Shown in pieces: positions 15,999 through 24,021 of a DNA stretch of 64,000 bases. The translations under genes were made by a program, and so were the position numbers. The notes below the pieces were generated by a model that searched no databases, was not told the DNA's origin, and worked only from the letters and a program-made list of their open reading frames with translations. Source of the stretch: RGIG4079 sp045637505 (lineage in GTDB: Bacteria > Bacteroidota > Bacteroidia > Bacteroidales > Muribaculaceae); assembly GCA_045637505.1 (NCBI GenBank), contig JAZTZO010000020.1, positions 1-64,000 of the forward strand, given 5' to 3'. The stretch's first letter is position 1; the number at the start of each line of letters is the position of its first letter.

Positions 15999-18044
15999 AT
16001 GTATAATATTTCCGACCTTAGCGCAATGGGCGAACAAGAGCTCAAAACGATTGCGGAATCTATGGGATTGAAAAAAATTGATCCTTCAAAAAAAGATGAG
16101 TTGATTTATCGCATTCTTGATGAACAAGCTATTGCTATGGCTACAACAACCGTTGCCGAGAAAAAATCGCGCATTACAAAAGAGCCTAAAGCTAAAAAAG
16201 AAAAGAAATCGACCGAGTCTAAAAAAGAACCTAAAACAAAGAAAAAAGCCAATTCTGATACTACTGGGTCAAAGATAGAACTGGTTGAGGATGTTGTCGC
16301 GACAGAATCAAAAATAGAGATAGACCTCCCGGCCGAAGAACCTACAACCGAGGCAAAACCTGCTCGTAAAACTAAAAAGACTACAGCAAAAAAAGATAAA
16401 AAACAGGTCGAAGAGGTAGCAGTAGCACCTGCCGAACAACCTGCCACTCCTGTTGAAGAACTTGATGAAAAAGATATAATGACAATGATTGCTCCATTGG
16501 CCAAAGATGAAGAGCCAAAAGCTATTGTCATTGAATCACAAGAATCTCAAAACGAGCCCGAAGCCGAAGCTGGCGTTGTTGCCCAAACTCCCGAGGCGTC
16601 TCTACAAGAAGAAAAACCTCGCATGGATTTCCGTCCTAAGGATAATTCGTCATTTGGCTCGTTCTTCCCACGAGGCGAAGGTCGCCGATTTGTTCCTCGT
16701 AGTCAAAAGGAGAAAGAGGAAGCAGCCAATAATCCAGCGCCAGTGCCCACTCCAGCCCCTGCTCCAGTGCCTCCTATGCCACAAGGTCCTATCATTATAG
16801 GCGAACCTGGTCGTGAACAACAAGAAAGACCTCAACAACAAGGAAAACAAAATAAAAAACAAAAAAATCGCAATAATAAGCAACAATATCAACAACCACA
16901 ACAGCCTGTTGAACCTCAATATAACTTTGATGGATTCCTCAATGCTTGTGGTGTGCTTGAAGTGATGCCCGATGGATATGGATTCCTTCGTTCAAGCGAT
17001 TATAACTACCTTTCATCGCCCGACGATGTGTATGTGACACAATCGCAAATAAAGAATTTTGCACTTAAAACAGGCGATGTGGTAGAATGCACTATTCGCC
17101 CACCTCGTGAAGGAGAAAAATATTTCCCCATGAGCACCGTGACTAGCGTAAATGGTCGCATGCCAGGATTTATTCGCGACCGCGTGGCCTTTGAACACCT
17201 CACACCACTTTTCCCCGATGAAAAATTTGACCTCACAAGTGGTAAAACATGTAATCTATCAACTCGCGTTGTTGACATGTTCTCGCCAATAGGTAAGGGA
17301 CAACGAGGTCTCATTGTGGCACCTCCCAAAACTGGTAAGACTATCCTATTGAAAGATATCGCAAACGCTATTGCTGAGAATCACCCCGAAACATATATTA
17401 TGATTCTCCTCATCGATGAACGCCCCGAAGAGGTTACCGATATGAGCCGTAGCGTTAACGCCGAGGTTATCGCATCGACATTTGATGAGCCAGCCGAGCG
17501 TCATGTGAAAATCGCAAGCATCGTGCTTGAAAAAGCAAAACGCATGGTAGAATGTGGACATGATGTTGTGATATTGCTTGACTCAATTACTCGCCTTGCT
17601 CGTGCTTACAACACTGTGTCGCCTGCATCAGGTAAAATTCTTTCGGGTGGTGTTGATGCAAATGCGCTCCAGAAACCTAAACGCTTCTTTGGTGCAGCTC
17701 GTAACATTGAAAATGGCGGTTCGCTCACTATTATCGCAACAGCATTGACCGAGACAAGTTCAAAGATGGACGAAGTAATCTTTGAAGAATTCAAGGGAAC
17801 AGGTAATATGGAATTGCAACTCGACCGTAAATTGTCAAATAAACGCATCTTCCCCGCTGTTGACATTATGGCATCAAGTACACGCCGCGACGACCTCTTG
17901 ATACATCCTGAAATGCGCAATCGTATGTGGATTCTACGTCGATACCTATCGGATTATAACTCAATAGAAGCAATGGAGTTTATAAAAGACCGTATGGAAC
18001 GCACATCCTCAAACGAAGAACTCCTCATCACGATGGGAGACTAA
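15999..18044 (+). CDS. rho: Transcription termination factor Rho with long disordered insert
   Basis: 681 residues against about 420 in E. coli. Residues 1-44 are the Rho_N helix bundle. Residues ~45-305 are a low-complexity insert, first Lys/Glu/Ala-rich, then Pro/Gln/Asn-rich. The RNA-binding cold-shock fold starts near 307 (FDGFLNACGVLEVMPDGYGFLRS). The hexameric ATPase core has the P-loop APPKTGKT near 441, followed by ILLIDERPEEVTDM, VVILLDSITRLARAYN and GGSLTIIATALTETSSKMDEVI. Such inserts are known in Bacteroides Rho and have been tied to condensate formation; here the role is inferred. A strong terminator follows. Confidence 0.95.
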   Translation: MYNISDLSAMGEQELKTIAESMGLKKIDPSKKDELIYRILDEQAIAMATTTVAEKKSRITKEPKAKKEKKSTESKKEPKTKKKANSDTTGSKIELVEDVVATESKIEIDLPAEEPTTEAKPARKTKKTTAKKDKKQVEEVAVAPAEQPATPVEELDEKDIMTMIAPLAKDEEPKAIVIESQESQNEPEAEAGVVAQTPEASLQEEKPRMDFRPKDNSSFGSFFPRGEGRRFVPRSQKEKEEAANNPAPVPTPAPAPVPPMPQGPIIIGEPGREQQERPQQQGKQNKKQKNRNNKQQYQQPQQPVEPQYNFDGFLNACGVLEVMPDGYGFLRSSDYNYLSSPDDVYVTQSQIKNFALKTGDVVECTIRPPREGEKYFPMSTVTSVNGRMPGFIRDRVAFEHLTPLFPDEKFDLTSGKTCNLSTRVVDMFSPIGKGQRGLIVAPPKTGKTILLKDIANAIAENHPETYIMILLIDERPEEVTDMSRSVNAEVIASTFDEPAERHVKIASIVLEKAKRMVECGHDVVILLDSITRLARAYNTVSPASGKILSGGVDANALQKPKRFFGAARNIENGGSLTIIATALTETSSKMDEVIFEEFKGTGNMELQLDRKLSNKRIFPAVDIMASSTRRDDLLIHPEMRNRMWILRRYLSDYNSIEAMEFIKDRMERTSSNEELLITMGD

Positions 18045-18064
18045 CAAAAAATAATATATACGAC

Positions 18065-18100
18065 AAAAACGCACCTAAATTTAGTTTTAGGTGCGTTTTT
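18065..18100 (+). terminator. rho terminator
   Basis: ACGCACCTAAA (18069-18079) pairs perfectly with TTTAGGTGCGT (18086-18096), flanked by A-runs and T-runs. Confidence 0.9.
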
Positions 18101-18104
18101 ATTG

Positions 18105-18112
18105 TATCTTTG
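18105..18112 (+). promoter_or_regulatory. -7 element abutting the hydrolase start codon
   Basis: TATCTTTG at 18105-18112 fits TANNTTTG. Its -33 partner is imperfect (TTTA around 18080-18083) and lies inside the rho terminator stem. Transcription would start at about 18117-18119, at the ATG itself (18119). Confidence 0.5.
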
Positions 18113-18118
18113 TGGATA

Positions 18119-18877
18119 ATGAATAATCATTGTCCTATATATAACCCGGTTGAAGGTTCCTCTACGATAGCAATATTTATTCATGGCATCGTGGAAAGCC
18201 CAAATCAATTTCTCCCATTGATGAATGAGGTGAGAGGTCTTGGTGTGGCAGTGGCATCATTGTTGTTGCCCGGTCATGGTGGTAGTGGAGAGGATTTTGC
18301 GCGAAGTAACAAACGTGAATGGGTGGAATGGGTAAAGAATGAGGTTGATAGATATAGGTCAATATACAGCAAAATAATATTAGTAGGCCATTCGATGGGA
18401 GGGTTGTTGTCGATACTCAACTATGCAAATTGTGCTGATAAAATTGAGGGCATTATTGCCATTGATATTCCGTTGAGAGTGAGGGTGAAATTACAAGCAA
18501 TAAAAAACTATTTGAAGATAGGGTTGAAATTGAGGTTGGCAGAAGATGATTCGGCTCAAGCCTTATTACAATCAAAAGGGGTAGATGATTGTTCGATATT
18601 CACATATATGCGATGGTTGCCACGAATGATTGATTTATATCACTTGATGCGAGAAACAAAGCGTAAACTTCGACAAGTAGCAGTGCCGATTCTCGCGATT
18701 CAAGCCCGTCGCGATGAGGTTGTTAGCCTTAAAAGTGTGAAGATTTTTGAACAATCTATTTCGCCTGAATATCTTGAAGTGTTGTGGCTTAACGATTCTA
18801 CCCACTTCGCCGTCTCAAAAAATGATACCGAGAAATATTATTCAATAATAAAAGCGTTTTGTTCTAAAATAGGTTGA
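18119..18877 (+). CDS. Alpha/beta-hydrolase (lysophospholipase/esterase-like)
   Basis: 252 residues. The oxyanion strand is IFIHGIVES, the nucleophile elbow is GHSMGG with S92, the acid is the Asp in QARRDEVV and the base is the His in STHFAV. It most resembles monoacylglycerol-lipase or carboxylesterase-type hydrolases; the substrate is unknown. No signal peptide, so cytosolic. I chose the ATG at 18119 rather than an upstream in-frame TTG at 18110, because the TTG overlaps the -7 box and would lie ahead of the predicted transcript start. Confidence 0.82.
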   Translation: MNNHCPIYNPVEGSSTIAIFIHGIVESPNQFLPLMNEVRGLGVAVASLLLPGHGGSGEDFARSNKREWVEWVKNEVDRYRSIYSKIILVGHSMGGLLSILNYANCADKIEGIIAIDIPLRVRVKLQAIKNYLKIGLKLRLAEDDSAQALLQSKGVDDCSIFTYMRWLPRMIDLYHLMRETKRKLRQVAVPILAIQARRDEVVSLKSVKIFEQSISPEYLEVLWLNDSTHFAVSKNDTEKYYSIIKAFCSKIG

Positions 18878-18939
18878 AATGGTAGAAAAACCTATTGATG
18901 GATTTAAGGAAAGTAAAATGGTTAGTTATAAAGATTATC

Positions 18940-19461
18940 ATGAAAAAAACAAAAAGAATAACAAAGGGACAAATTTGGATAAATATTATTGTTTTTATAA
19001 TGGGAGTGCTTTTTTTTATACTCCGATCAATAGATGAAAATAATAAAGAGAAGTTATATGACGAAATGGTAAAGGAATATTTCTCAAAAGCTGATTACTA
19101 TTTTGAAGGATATTTAGTAGAAAAAACTTTTTTATATAACTCTAGAGGAAATGAATTCGAAGATTTTAACGTATATCTAATAAAAATGAAAGTGGATTCA
19201 GCCTTCATTGGAAAAAACTTGCGATCAAAAGGGGATTCATTTGTTGGAATTTATTCTCCTAAAGATGATTATGTGTATTTTGAATCATTGTTATATTCCT
19301 CAAAAGAAGAATATCAAAAATACTCTCCGACAGAAATAGTATTATCATCTAAAACTGAAAATGTCCACCTGTCAGGTGGTTATGAGCATCGAATACGTAT
19401 TCAAACAAAATTTGAAAAGCCATTCTCAGACATTGATACAATTGGCAGTATAATCTTTTAG
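18940..19461 (+). CDS. Unknown single-pass membrane protein
   Basis: 173 residues from the ATG at 18940 (188 from an alternative ATG at 18895). The later ATG gives the natural start MKKTKRITKGQIWINIIVFI, with positive residues ahead of one membrane helix (~12-30). The rest is a charged extracytoplasmic domain of about 140 residues rich in Lys, Glu, Tyr and Phe, without a family I recognise. It follows the hydrolase by about 60 bases; base composition is slightly more AT-rich than its neighbours, as expected of a fast-evolving gene. Confidence 0.6.
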   Translation: MKKTKRITKGQIWINIIVFIMGVLFFILRSIDENNKEKLYDEMVKEYFSKADYYFEGYLVEKTFLYNSRGNEFEDFNVYLIKMKVDSAFIGKNLRSKGDSFVGIYSPKDDYVYFESLLYSSKEEYQKYSPTEIVLSSKTENVHLSGGYEHRIRIQTKFEKPFSDIDTIGSIIF

Positions 19462-19496
19462 CGAAAAATAGAAATTGAATTATATACTTTAAGTAT

Positions 19497-19528
19497 ATTG
19501 ACTAATAAGCATATATTTGCTAAATTTG
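19497..19528 (+). promoter_or_regulatory. Promoter of the acidic repeat gene
   Basis: ATTG at 19497-19500, a 20-base spacer and TAAATTTG at 19521-19528. The start site near 19534 leaves a 25-base leader. Confidence 0.65.
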
Positions 19529-19558
19529 TGAATCGTAAAACATAAATAAGATAATATC

Positions 19559-19873
19559 ATGAACGATGGCGCAATGACGGTGTTAAATCCACCCCACAAG
19601 AGAGAATCTGAATCAGACGACCCTATTGAAGCTTATGATATGGGATATGATGATGGATATGACGATGGCTATGATGACGGGTCAACTGGTAAAAAACATG
19701 GGAAAAGCTATGATGATGAGAGCCTTTATGACGGCGATGACGAAATCGATTACCAAGAAGGCTATGAGGAAGGCTATGACGATGGATACAATGATGGCCT
19801 CAACGATTACAACGAAGACGCAGCAGAAAATGATGATGATGACTGCGAAGATGAAGACGACGAAGATTGGTAA
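19559..19873 (+). CDS. Highly acidic GYDDG-repeat protein
   Basis: 104 residues. After an N-terminal ~25 residues the protein is almost wholly Asp, Glu, Gly and Tyr: GYDDGYDDGYDDG in tandem, later EGYEEGYDDGYNDG, ending DDDDCEDEDDEDW. No signal peptide or membrane helix. Such a sequence should be disordered and able to bind cations or basic partners; repeats of this kind recall calcium-binding or DNA-mimic-like proteins, but neither can be shown. It has its own consensus promoter, and the alternative frames of the same repeats give implausible Met-rich products, so this frame is the coding one. Confidence 0.65.
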   Translation: MNDGAMTVLNPPHKRESESDDPIEAYDMGYDDGYDDGYDDGSTGKKHGKSYDDESLYDGDDEIDYQEGYEEGYDDGYNDGLNDYNEDAAENDDDDCEDEDDEDW

Positions 19874-19929
19874 TAAATAGTGCCGATAAAACTTATTATT
19901 TGTATATCTATTTATATTATAGCAATAAA

Positions 19930-19955
19930 AAAGGAGAGTCGATTGACTCTCCTTT
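19930..19955 (-). terminator. Terminator between acidic gene and tRNA-Arg
   Basis: AGGAGAGTC (19932-19940) pairs with GACTCTCCT (19945-19953). On the minus strand a run of six T follows, so it chiefly terminates the tRNA; it may also act weakly for the plus-strand gene. Confidence 0.8.
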
Positions 19956-19956
19956 G

Positions 19957-20030
19957 TGATCCAGGCGGGATTCGAACCCACGACCCACAGCTTAGAAGGC
20001 TGTTGCTCTATCCAGCTGAGCTACTGGACC
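19957..20030 (-). tRNA. tRNA-Arg (anticodon TCT)
   Basis: The minus strand gives a 74-base cloverleaf: acceptor GGTCCAG paired with CTGGATC, D-arm GCTCAGCTGGATAGAGC, anticodon loop with TCT in CCTTCTAAG, and T-arm GTGGGTTCGAATCCCGC. The 3' CCA is not encoded. Confidence 0.96.
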
Positions 20031-20059
20031 TACCTTGTTGCAAATTTGCTTTGCGAGTG

Positions 20060-20091
20060 CAAAGTTAATGATTTCTTTTTATTTTGCCAAC
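20060..20091 (-). promoter_or_regulatory. tRNA-Arg promoter
   Basis: On the minus strand GTTG, 20 bases, TAACTTTG (20067 down to 20060). The start site would be about 25 bases ahead of the tRNA. Confidence 0.7.
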
Positions 20092-20144
20092 TTTTAAACG
20101 AATCTCTATGGGATAATATTCCAAAACGAGATGTGAAAAGTTTT

Positions 20145-21029
20145 TTAGTTTAAGCTATCAAGTACTTGGCGAATTTTTTCGTAGGTGGTGATGCGTGTAG
20201 GGACAAGTGGCAAACGGAGTTCGTTTTCAATATATCCCATAGCATTTAGCAAGCATTTCACTCCTGCGGGGTTGCCGTCAACGAATAGTAGGCTGAACAA
20301 TTCGGTGAATCGGTGGTGAATCAAAAGCGCTTTCTCAAAGTCGCCGTTAAGTGCCAGACGCACCATTTTGGAGAATTCTTTAGGGAATGCGTTGCCAATT
20401 ACTGATATAACGCCTACTGCACCGAGGGTGATGAGTGGGAATGTGATGCCATCATCGCCCGATATTACCATGAAGTCTTCTTGTTTGTTCTTGATAATAT
20501 CGTCCATTTGGGTGATATTGCCCGATGCTTCTTTTACACCGATGATATTTTCGTGGTCACGCGCTAGTCGAAGCGTAGTTTCGGCAGTCATATTAACGCC
20601 TGTGCGCCCTGGTACATTGTATAGAATTACTGGTATAGGTGATGCTTTGGCAATGGCACTATAGTGTTGATATATTCCTTCTTGCGAGGGTTTGTTGTAG
20701 TAGGGAACCACTGAAAGCACTGCGCTGAATGGAGTGAGGTCAGAAGTCTTTAATTCTTCAACAAGAGCCATTGTGTTGTTGCCGCCAATGCCTATAACGA
20801 GGGGCACGCGATCGGCCACTCGTTCCACAATGAAATCACGCACTTGGCGTTTTTCATCGGCTGAAAGTGTTGCAGTTTCGGCAGTTGTGCCAAGCACAAC
20901 GAGGTAGTCCACCCCGTTTTTTATTTGATATTCGAGTAATCGAGCAAGAGCATCGAAGTCGATTGTTTTGTCTTGTTTAAATGGGGTGATAAGCGCAACC
21001 CCCATGCCTTTTAGATTTATACGTGCCAT
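20145..21029 (-). CDS. dapA: 4-hydroxy-tetrahydrodipicolinate synthase
   Basis: 294 residues. It condenses pyruvate with aspartate semialdehyde, the first step of the lysine and diaminopimelate branch. Features of the TIM barrel: GTTAETATLSADEK, GIGGNNT, the catalytic Tyr in ILYNVPGRTG, and the Schiff-base Lys in IIGVKEASGN. Length and order are standard. It stands alone with its own promoter, divergent from a thioredoxin gene. Confidence 0.96.
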   Translation of the reverse strand: MARINLKGMGVALITPFKQDKTIDFDALARLLEYQIKNGVDYLVVLGTTAETATLSADEKRQVRDFIVERVADRVPLVIGIGGNNTMALVEELKTSDLTPFSAVLSVVPYYNKPSQEGIYQHYSAIAKASPIPVILYNVPGRTGVNMTAETTLRLARDHENIIGVKEASGNITQMDDIIKNKQEDFMVISGDDGITFPLITLGAVGVISVIGNAFPKEFSKMVRLALNGDFEKALLIHHRFTELFSLLFVDGNPAGVKCLLNAMGYIENELRLPLVPTRITTYEKIRQVLDSLN

Positions 21030-21057
21030 AAAACTATGTGTATATGCTTTAAGAATG

Positions 21058-21089
21058 CAAAGTTATGAATAATAAGTTACCTCTACAAA
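21058..21089 (-). promoter_or_regulatory. dapA promoter
   Basis: On the minus strand TTTG, 20 bases, TAACTTTG (21065 down to 21058), a perfect consensus match with a start near 21052 and a leader of about 23 bases. Confidence 0.75.
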
Positions 21090-21180
21090 TTATCACTGCA
21101 AAACATCGTTGTAATTTCGTAAAATTTGAACTAAAATGCCCATGAGGTTGTTAATGTGATTAAACCAAATAAAATGTGAT

Positions 21181-21483
21181 ATGAAACAGTTTGATGAAAT
21201 AATCAAAGACTCACGCCCCACAGTGGTTGATTTTTATGCTACTTGGTGTGGTCCATGCCGTAGGCAAATCCCTATTATTGACAACTTTAAGGCAAAAATG
21301 GGCGACGAGGTGAATGTGGTGAAGGTAGATGTTGATGAAGAACAAGAACTTGCCGACCGTTATCGCATACGATCGGTGCCTACAATTATGATTTTTAAGA
21401 ATGGCGAGGTAGTGTGGCGTGCAAGTGGAATCCAATCACACACCGACCTTATGGTTGCACTCAATGGAATTGAATGGCGTTAG
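21181..21483 (+). CDS. Thioredoxin
   Basis: 100 residues, a complete thioredoxin fold. The redox centre is WCGPC (C23 and C26), followed by the cis-Pro in RSVPTIMIF. No signal peptide, so a cytosolic disulfide reductant. It is single, between dapA and an antiporter gene on the opposite strand. Several thioredoxins are usual in this group, so I do not assign trxA. Confidence 0.92.
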   Translation: MKQFDEIIKDSRPTVVDFYATWCGPCRRQIPIIDNFKAKMGDEVNVVKVDVDEEQELADRYRIRSVPTIMIFKNGEVVWRASGIQSHTDLMVALNGIEWR

Positions 21484-21492
21484 TTACTTTCT

Positions 21493-23142
21493 CTACATGA
21501 AACATAGCACAAGGGCTTGTGCTGCCACTACACGAAGGAACATAGTGAGTGGGTAAACGGTAGAGTAGGCTACAGCTGGAGCATCGTTGCCAGTCGAATT
21601 GTTGGCATAAGCAAGCGCAGGGGGATCGGTACAGCCTCCCGACATAAGACCCATTATGGTCAAGAAGTTGAGTTTGTAATATCCACGAGCTATTGAGCCT
21701 ACGATAATAAGCGGGATGAGGGTAATCATAAAGCCCCATATAACCCACCACATACCGGTGGTGTTGAATACGGTTTCAGCAAATCCTTGTCCCGAAGATA
21801 TTCCTACCGAGGCCAAGAAAAGGCATATCCCTAACTCTCGCATCAGTAACGAAGATGATGAAGATGTGTAGGTGATGAGTTTGAATTTATAACCGAAACG
21901 ACTTAAAAGGATTGCCACAACGAGTGGACCGCCTGCAAGCCCAAGTTTCATTCCCCAGCCCACATCGATTGAGCCGAGTATGATACCAAACATAATGCCC
22001 ACGAATATCGTGATGAGATTAGGCTCGTTGAGGCGTTTCATCGAGTTGCCAAGTTTGCTCGCAAGGCGTTCGATATCTTCAAGGTTTCCTACTACAGTGA
22101 GGCGGTCGCCTATTTGCAAACGAAGGTTAGGCGCGGCGAGAAGATCAACACCGGCACGATTCACGCGAGTGGCATTGAGTTTGTAGCCCATGCGAAGGCG
22201 AAGCGAACCGAGTGCTACACCATTGTAGTTCCCTTTAGTGATGAGGATGCGACGCGACACCACTTGTGATGGAGCTGCGTTCCAGTCCATTTCCACCTCG
22301 GGGCCAATGACAGCCTTCATACGCTCTTCGTCTTGTGCCGACATCACTATGTATAGTTTGTCGCCACTATGAATTTGGGTGTCGGCTTTAGGAATTACGA
22401 CAGTCCCGTCGGGGCGCATCAATCGTGATACTACAAAGTTGCATTGAATGATGTTGTGTAAATCAACGAGATTTTTCCCTTCAATGAGATTGTTGGCAAC
22501 CTCAAATGTGACAATATGAGGTTTGAGTTGGCTGTTTTCTTGCTCTTCCTCTATTTCTTTTATCTCATCTTTTACATTTATGCGAAATAATGCTTTGATA
22601 ATGAGCATAGCAAGGATAATGCCCACTACGCCAAGAGGGTAGGCTGCGGCATAACCCATTGCCATTGTGTCGGCTTGAGCAGCTGTTGCCGATTGTTGAG
22701 CAGCAGCAAGACCAGGGGTGTTGGTGACAGCACCCGACATAACTCCCACAAGAGCCTCTATTGATGTTTTGCCATCTTCAAAGAAGTATATGCCCAACAC
22801 GATTGCTACATTGAGAACTATGCCCAACACGGCCAATCCGTTGAGTTTCATTCCCCCTTTCTTGAACGATGAAAAGAAACCTGGTCCAACTTGTAAACCA
22901 ATGGAGAAAATAAATAGAATGAGGCCAAACTCACGAATAAAATGCAATACTTGGTGGTCAACGATATAGCCAAAGTGGCCCATCAAGATGCCCACAAATA
23001 GCACAAATGTAACGCCGAGCGAAATGCCAAAAAATTTAAGTTTGCCCAAATATACACCGAGTGCAATAACAAAAGAATAGAGCACGATTGTGCTCGCTAA
23101 TGATTCATTCCCCGGAAATAATAAGTTTTGTATCCAATCCAT
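21493..23142 (-). CDS. AspT/YidE-type transporter with two TrkA-C domains
   Basis: 549 residues from the ATG at 23142 (MDWIQNLLFPG); an in-frame ATG 14 codons upstream adds an unlikely hydrophilic leader. Five to six N-terminal helices are followed by two TrkA-C (RCK_C) ligand-binding domains (residues ~205-285 and ~290-370) and about six C-terminal helices. The two membrane halves are homologous: GVMSGAVTNTPGLAAAQQ in the first and GLMSGGCTDPPALAYANN in the second. This is the layout of the aspartate:alanine exchanger family; the substrate here is unknown. A TAACTTTG box at 23205-23212 (minus) is the likely -7 element. Confidence 0.87.
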   Translation of the reverse strand: MDWIQNLLFPGNESLASTIVLYSFVIALGVYLGKLKFFGISLGVTFVLFVGILMGHFGYIVDHQVLHFIREFGLILFIFSIGLQVGPGFFSSFKKGGMKLNGLAVLGIVLNVAIVLGIYFFEDGKTSIEALVGVMSGAVTNTPGLAAAQQSATAAQADTMAMGYAAAYPLGVVGIILAMLIIKALFRINVKDEIKEIEEEQENSQLKPHIVTFEVANNLIEGKNLVDLHNIIQCNFVVSRLMRPDGTVVIPKADTQIHSGDKLYIVMSAQDEERMKAVIGPEVEMDWNAAPSQVVSRRILITKGNYNGVALGSLRLRMGYKLNATRVNRAGVDLLAAPNLRLQIGDRLTVVGNLEDIERLASKLGNSMKRLNEPNLITIFVGIMFGIILGSIDVGWGMKLGLAGGPLVVAILLSRFGYKFKLITYTSSSSSLLMRELGICLFLASVGISSGQGFAETVFNTTGMWWVIWGFMITLIPLIIVGSIARGYYKLNFLTIMGLMSGGCTDPPALAYANNSTGNDAPAVAYSTVYPLTMFLRVVAAQALVLCFM

Positions 23143-23359
23143 TGGAATATATAGTTTATTAGTTGTAAAATTGTATTGCAACAAAAATTGTTACAAAGGA
23201 GTTGCAAAGTTACGGCTTTTTGTTGAGAAAATTAGAGTATTGTTGGTTCGAATTTCAATTCAAATGAAAAATTTTGTGCCAACAACTTAAACAAAATATC
23301 CTCTCCGACGTTAATGGCAAACTTATGAAGGAAGTAAAATTGGAATTGCAACTAAGCTC

Positions 23360-23830
23360 TTAATCTAATGTAGTTGAAAAATATTTATCTAAGTCCTCGA
23401 TTATTTGTTTCTTTTTTTCTTTGCTATTCCAATCTGAAAAATGCCAATTTACAGGAGTAGTCTCATCGGTTAATGAATTTATATCTATTGAGTATCTTTG
23501 GTTAATAGGTGCATTTAAGCGGATAGTTACTCTTTGTCCGTTTGGATTATTCATTACAACAACTGGATTTTCAGTTCCTAAATTCTCATAATCGGACATA
23601 GTAAACCCCTTTTGCTCAAAATAATCAATTAACCATTTTATTTGCATAATAAAATCAAATGGGAATTTTTGTCTAAAGCCATCTTCCATACCTGCAAATA
23701 TAACCATAACAACACCCAACCAAAGACTAATGCCTAAGAGGCAAAAAAAGAACATTATATATCCTTTAATAAGGAGAAAAACTAACAGAGCCAAATCTAA
23801 TATAGCAATGATTGTAAATTTAATTTTCAT
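23360..23830 (-). CDS. Unknown protein with two N-terminal membrane helices
   Basis: 156 residues. Two helices fill residues ~5-48 (IIAILDLALLVFLLI and FFFCLLGISLWLGVVMVIF). The remaining ~110 residues are soluble, with a beta-rich pattern (NPVVVMNNPNGQRVTIRLNAP) and a charged amphipathic C-terminus. No family recognised. It is isolated between the antiporter and the export operon, with AT-rich flanks. Confidence 0.65.
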   Translation of the reverse strand: MKIKFTIIAILDLALLVFLLIKGYIMFFFCLLGISLWLGVVMVIFAGMEDGFRQKFPFDFIMQIKWLIDYFEQKGFTMSDYENLGTENPVVVMNNPNGQRVTIRLNAPINQRYSIDINSLTDETTPVNWHFSDWNSKEKKKQIIEDLDKYFSTTLD

Positions 23831-23906
23831 GTTGTTTAATTATAAACTTTATATGTGTTGACGCAAGTAAAATAAGAAACAAACATTGTGCCATTCTAAA
23901 TAACGG

Positions 23907-23932
23907 ACAACTGTTCGATAATGGACAGTTGT
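23907..23932 (+). promoter_or_regulatory. Inverted repeat, probable activator site of the export operon
   Basis: ACAACTGTTC (23907-23916) and GGACAGTTGT (23923-23932) form an inverted repeat with one mismatch and a 6-base spacer. The centre lies about 78 bases ahead of the predicted sigma-54 start site, a usual distance for an NtrC-type enhancer. Confidence 0.6.
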
Positions 23933-23971
23933 GGAATTGCTAAATTGTTGATATTTAGTGGTTAAAGTTTT

Positions 23972-23987
23972 TGGCACATGCTTTGAT
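23972..23987 (+). promoter_or_regulatory. Sigma-54 (-24/-12) promoter
   Basis: TGGCACA, 4 bases, TTGAT matches TGGCACG-N4-TTGCW except that the -12 GC is GA. GG and GA are ten bases apart as required. The start near 23998 leaves a 24-base leader to the gene at 24022. No TANNTTTG promoter competes. Confidence 0.7.
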
Positions 23988-24021
23988 AATATATGAAGCG
24001 TAATTTTTATTGTAAATATTT

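Noticed and set aside
16106..16531. 141-codon minus-strand frame inside rho
   Set aside because: It is the antisense of the Lys/Ala/Glu-rich insert, giving a Ser/Val/Ala-rich artefact.
19626..19880. 84-codon frame rich in Met and Lys within the acidic repeat gene
   Set aside because: It is the shifted reading of the GAY-GAY-GGY repeats; the acidic frame has the promoter, the start and natural residue use.
19880..20153. Two short plus-strand frames over tRNA-Arg
   Set aside because: They are antisense to the tRNA and its promoter.
23205..23236. Full consensus promoter for the AspT/YidE-type gene
   Set aside because: TAACTTTG is present on the minus strand, but no TTTG-like -33 box lies at 19-21 bases, so only the -7 element is mentioned in the gene entry.
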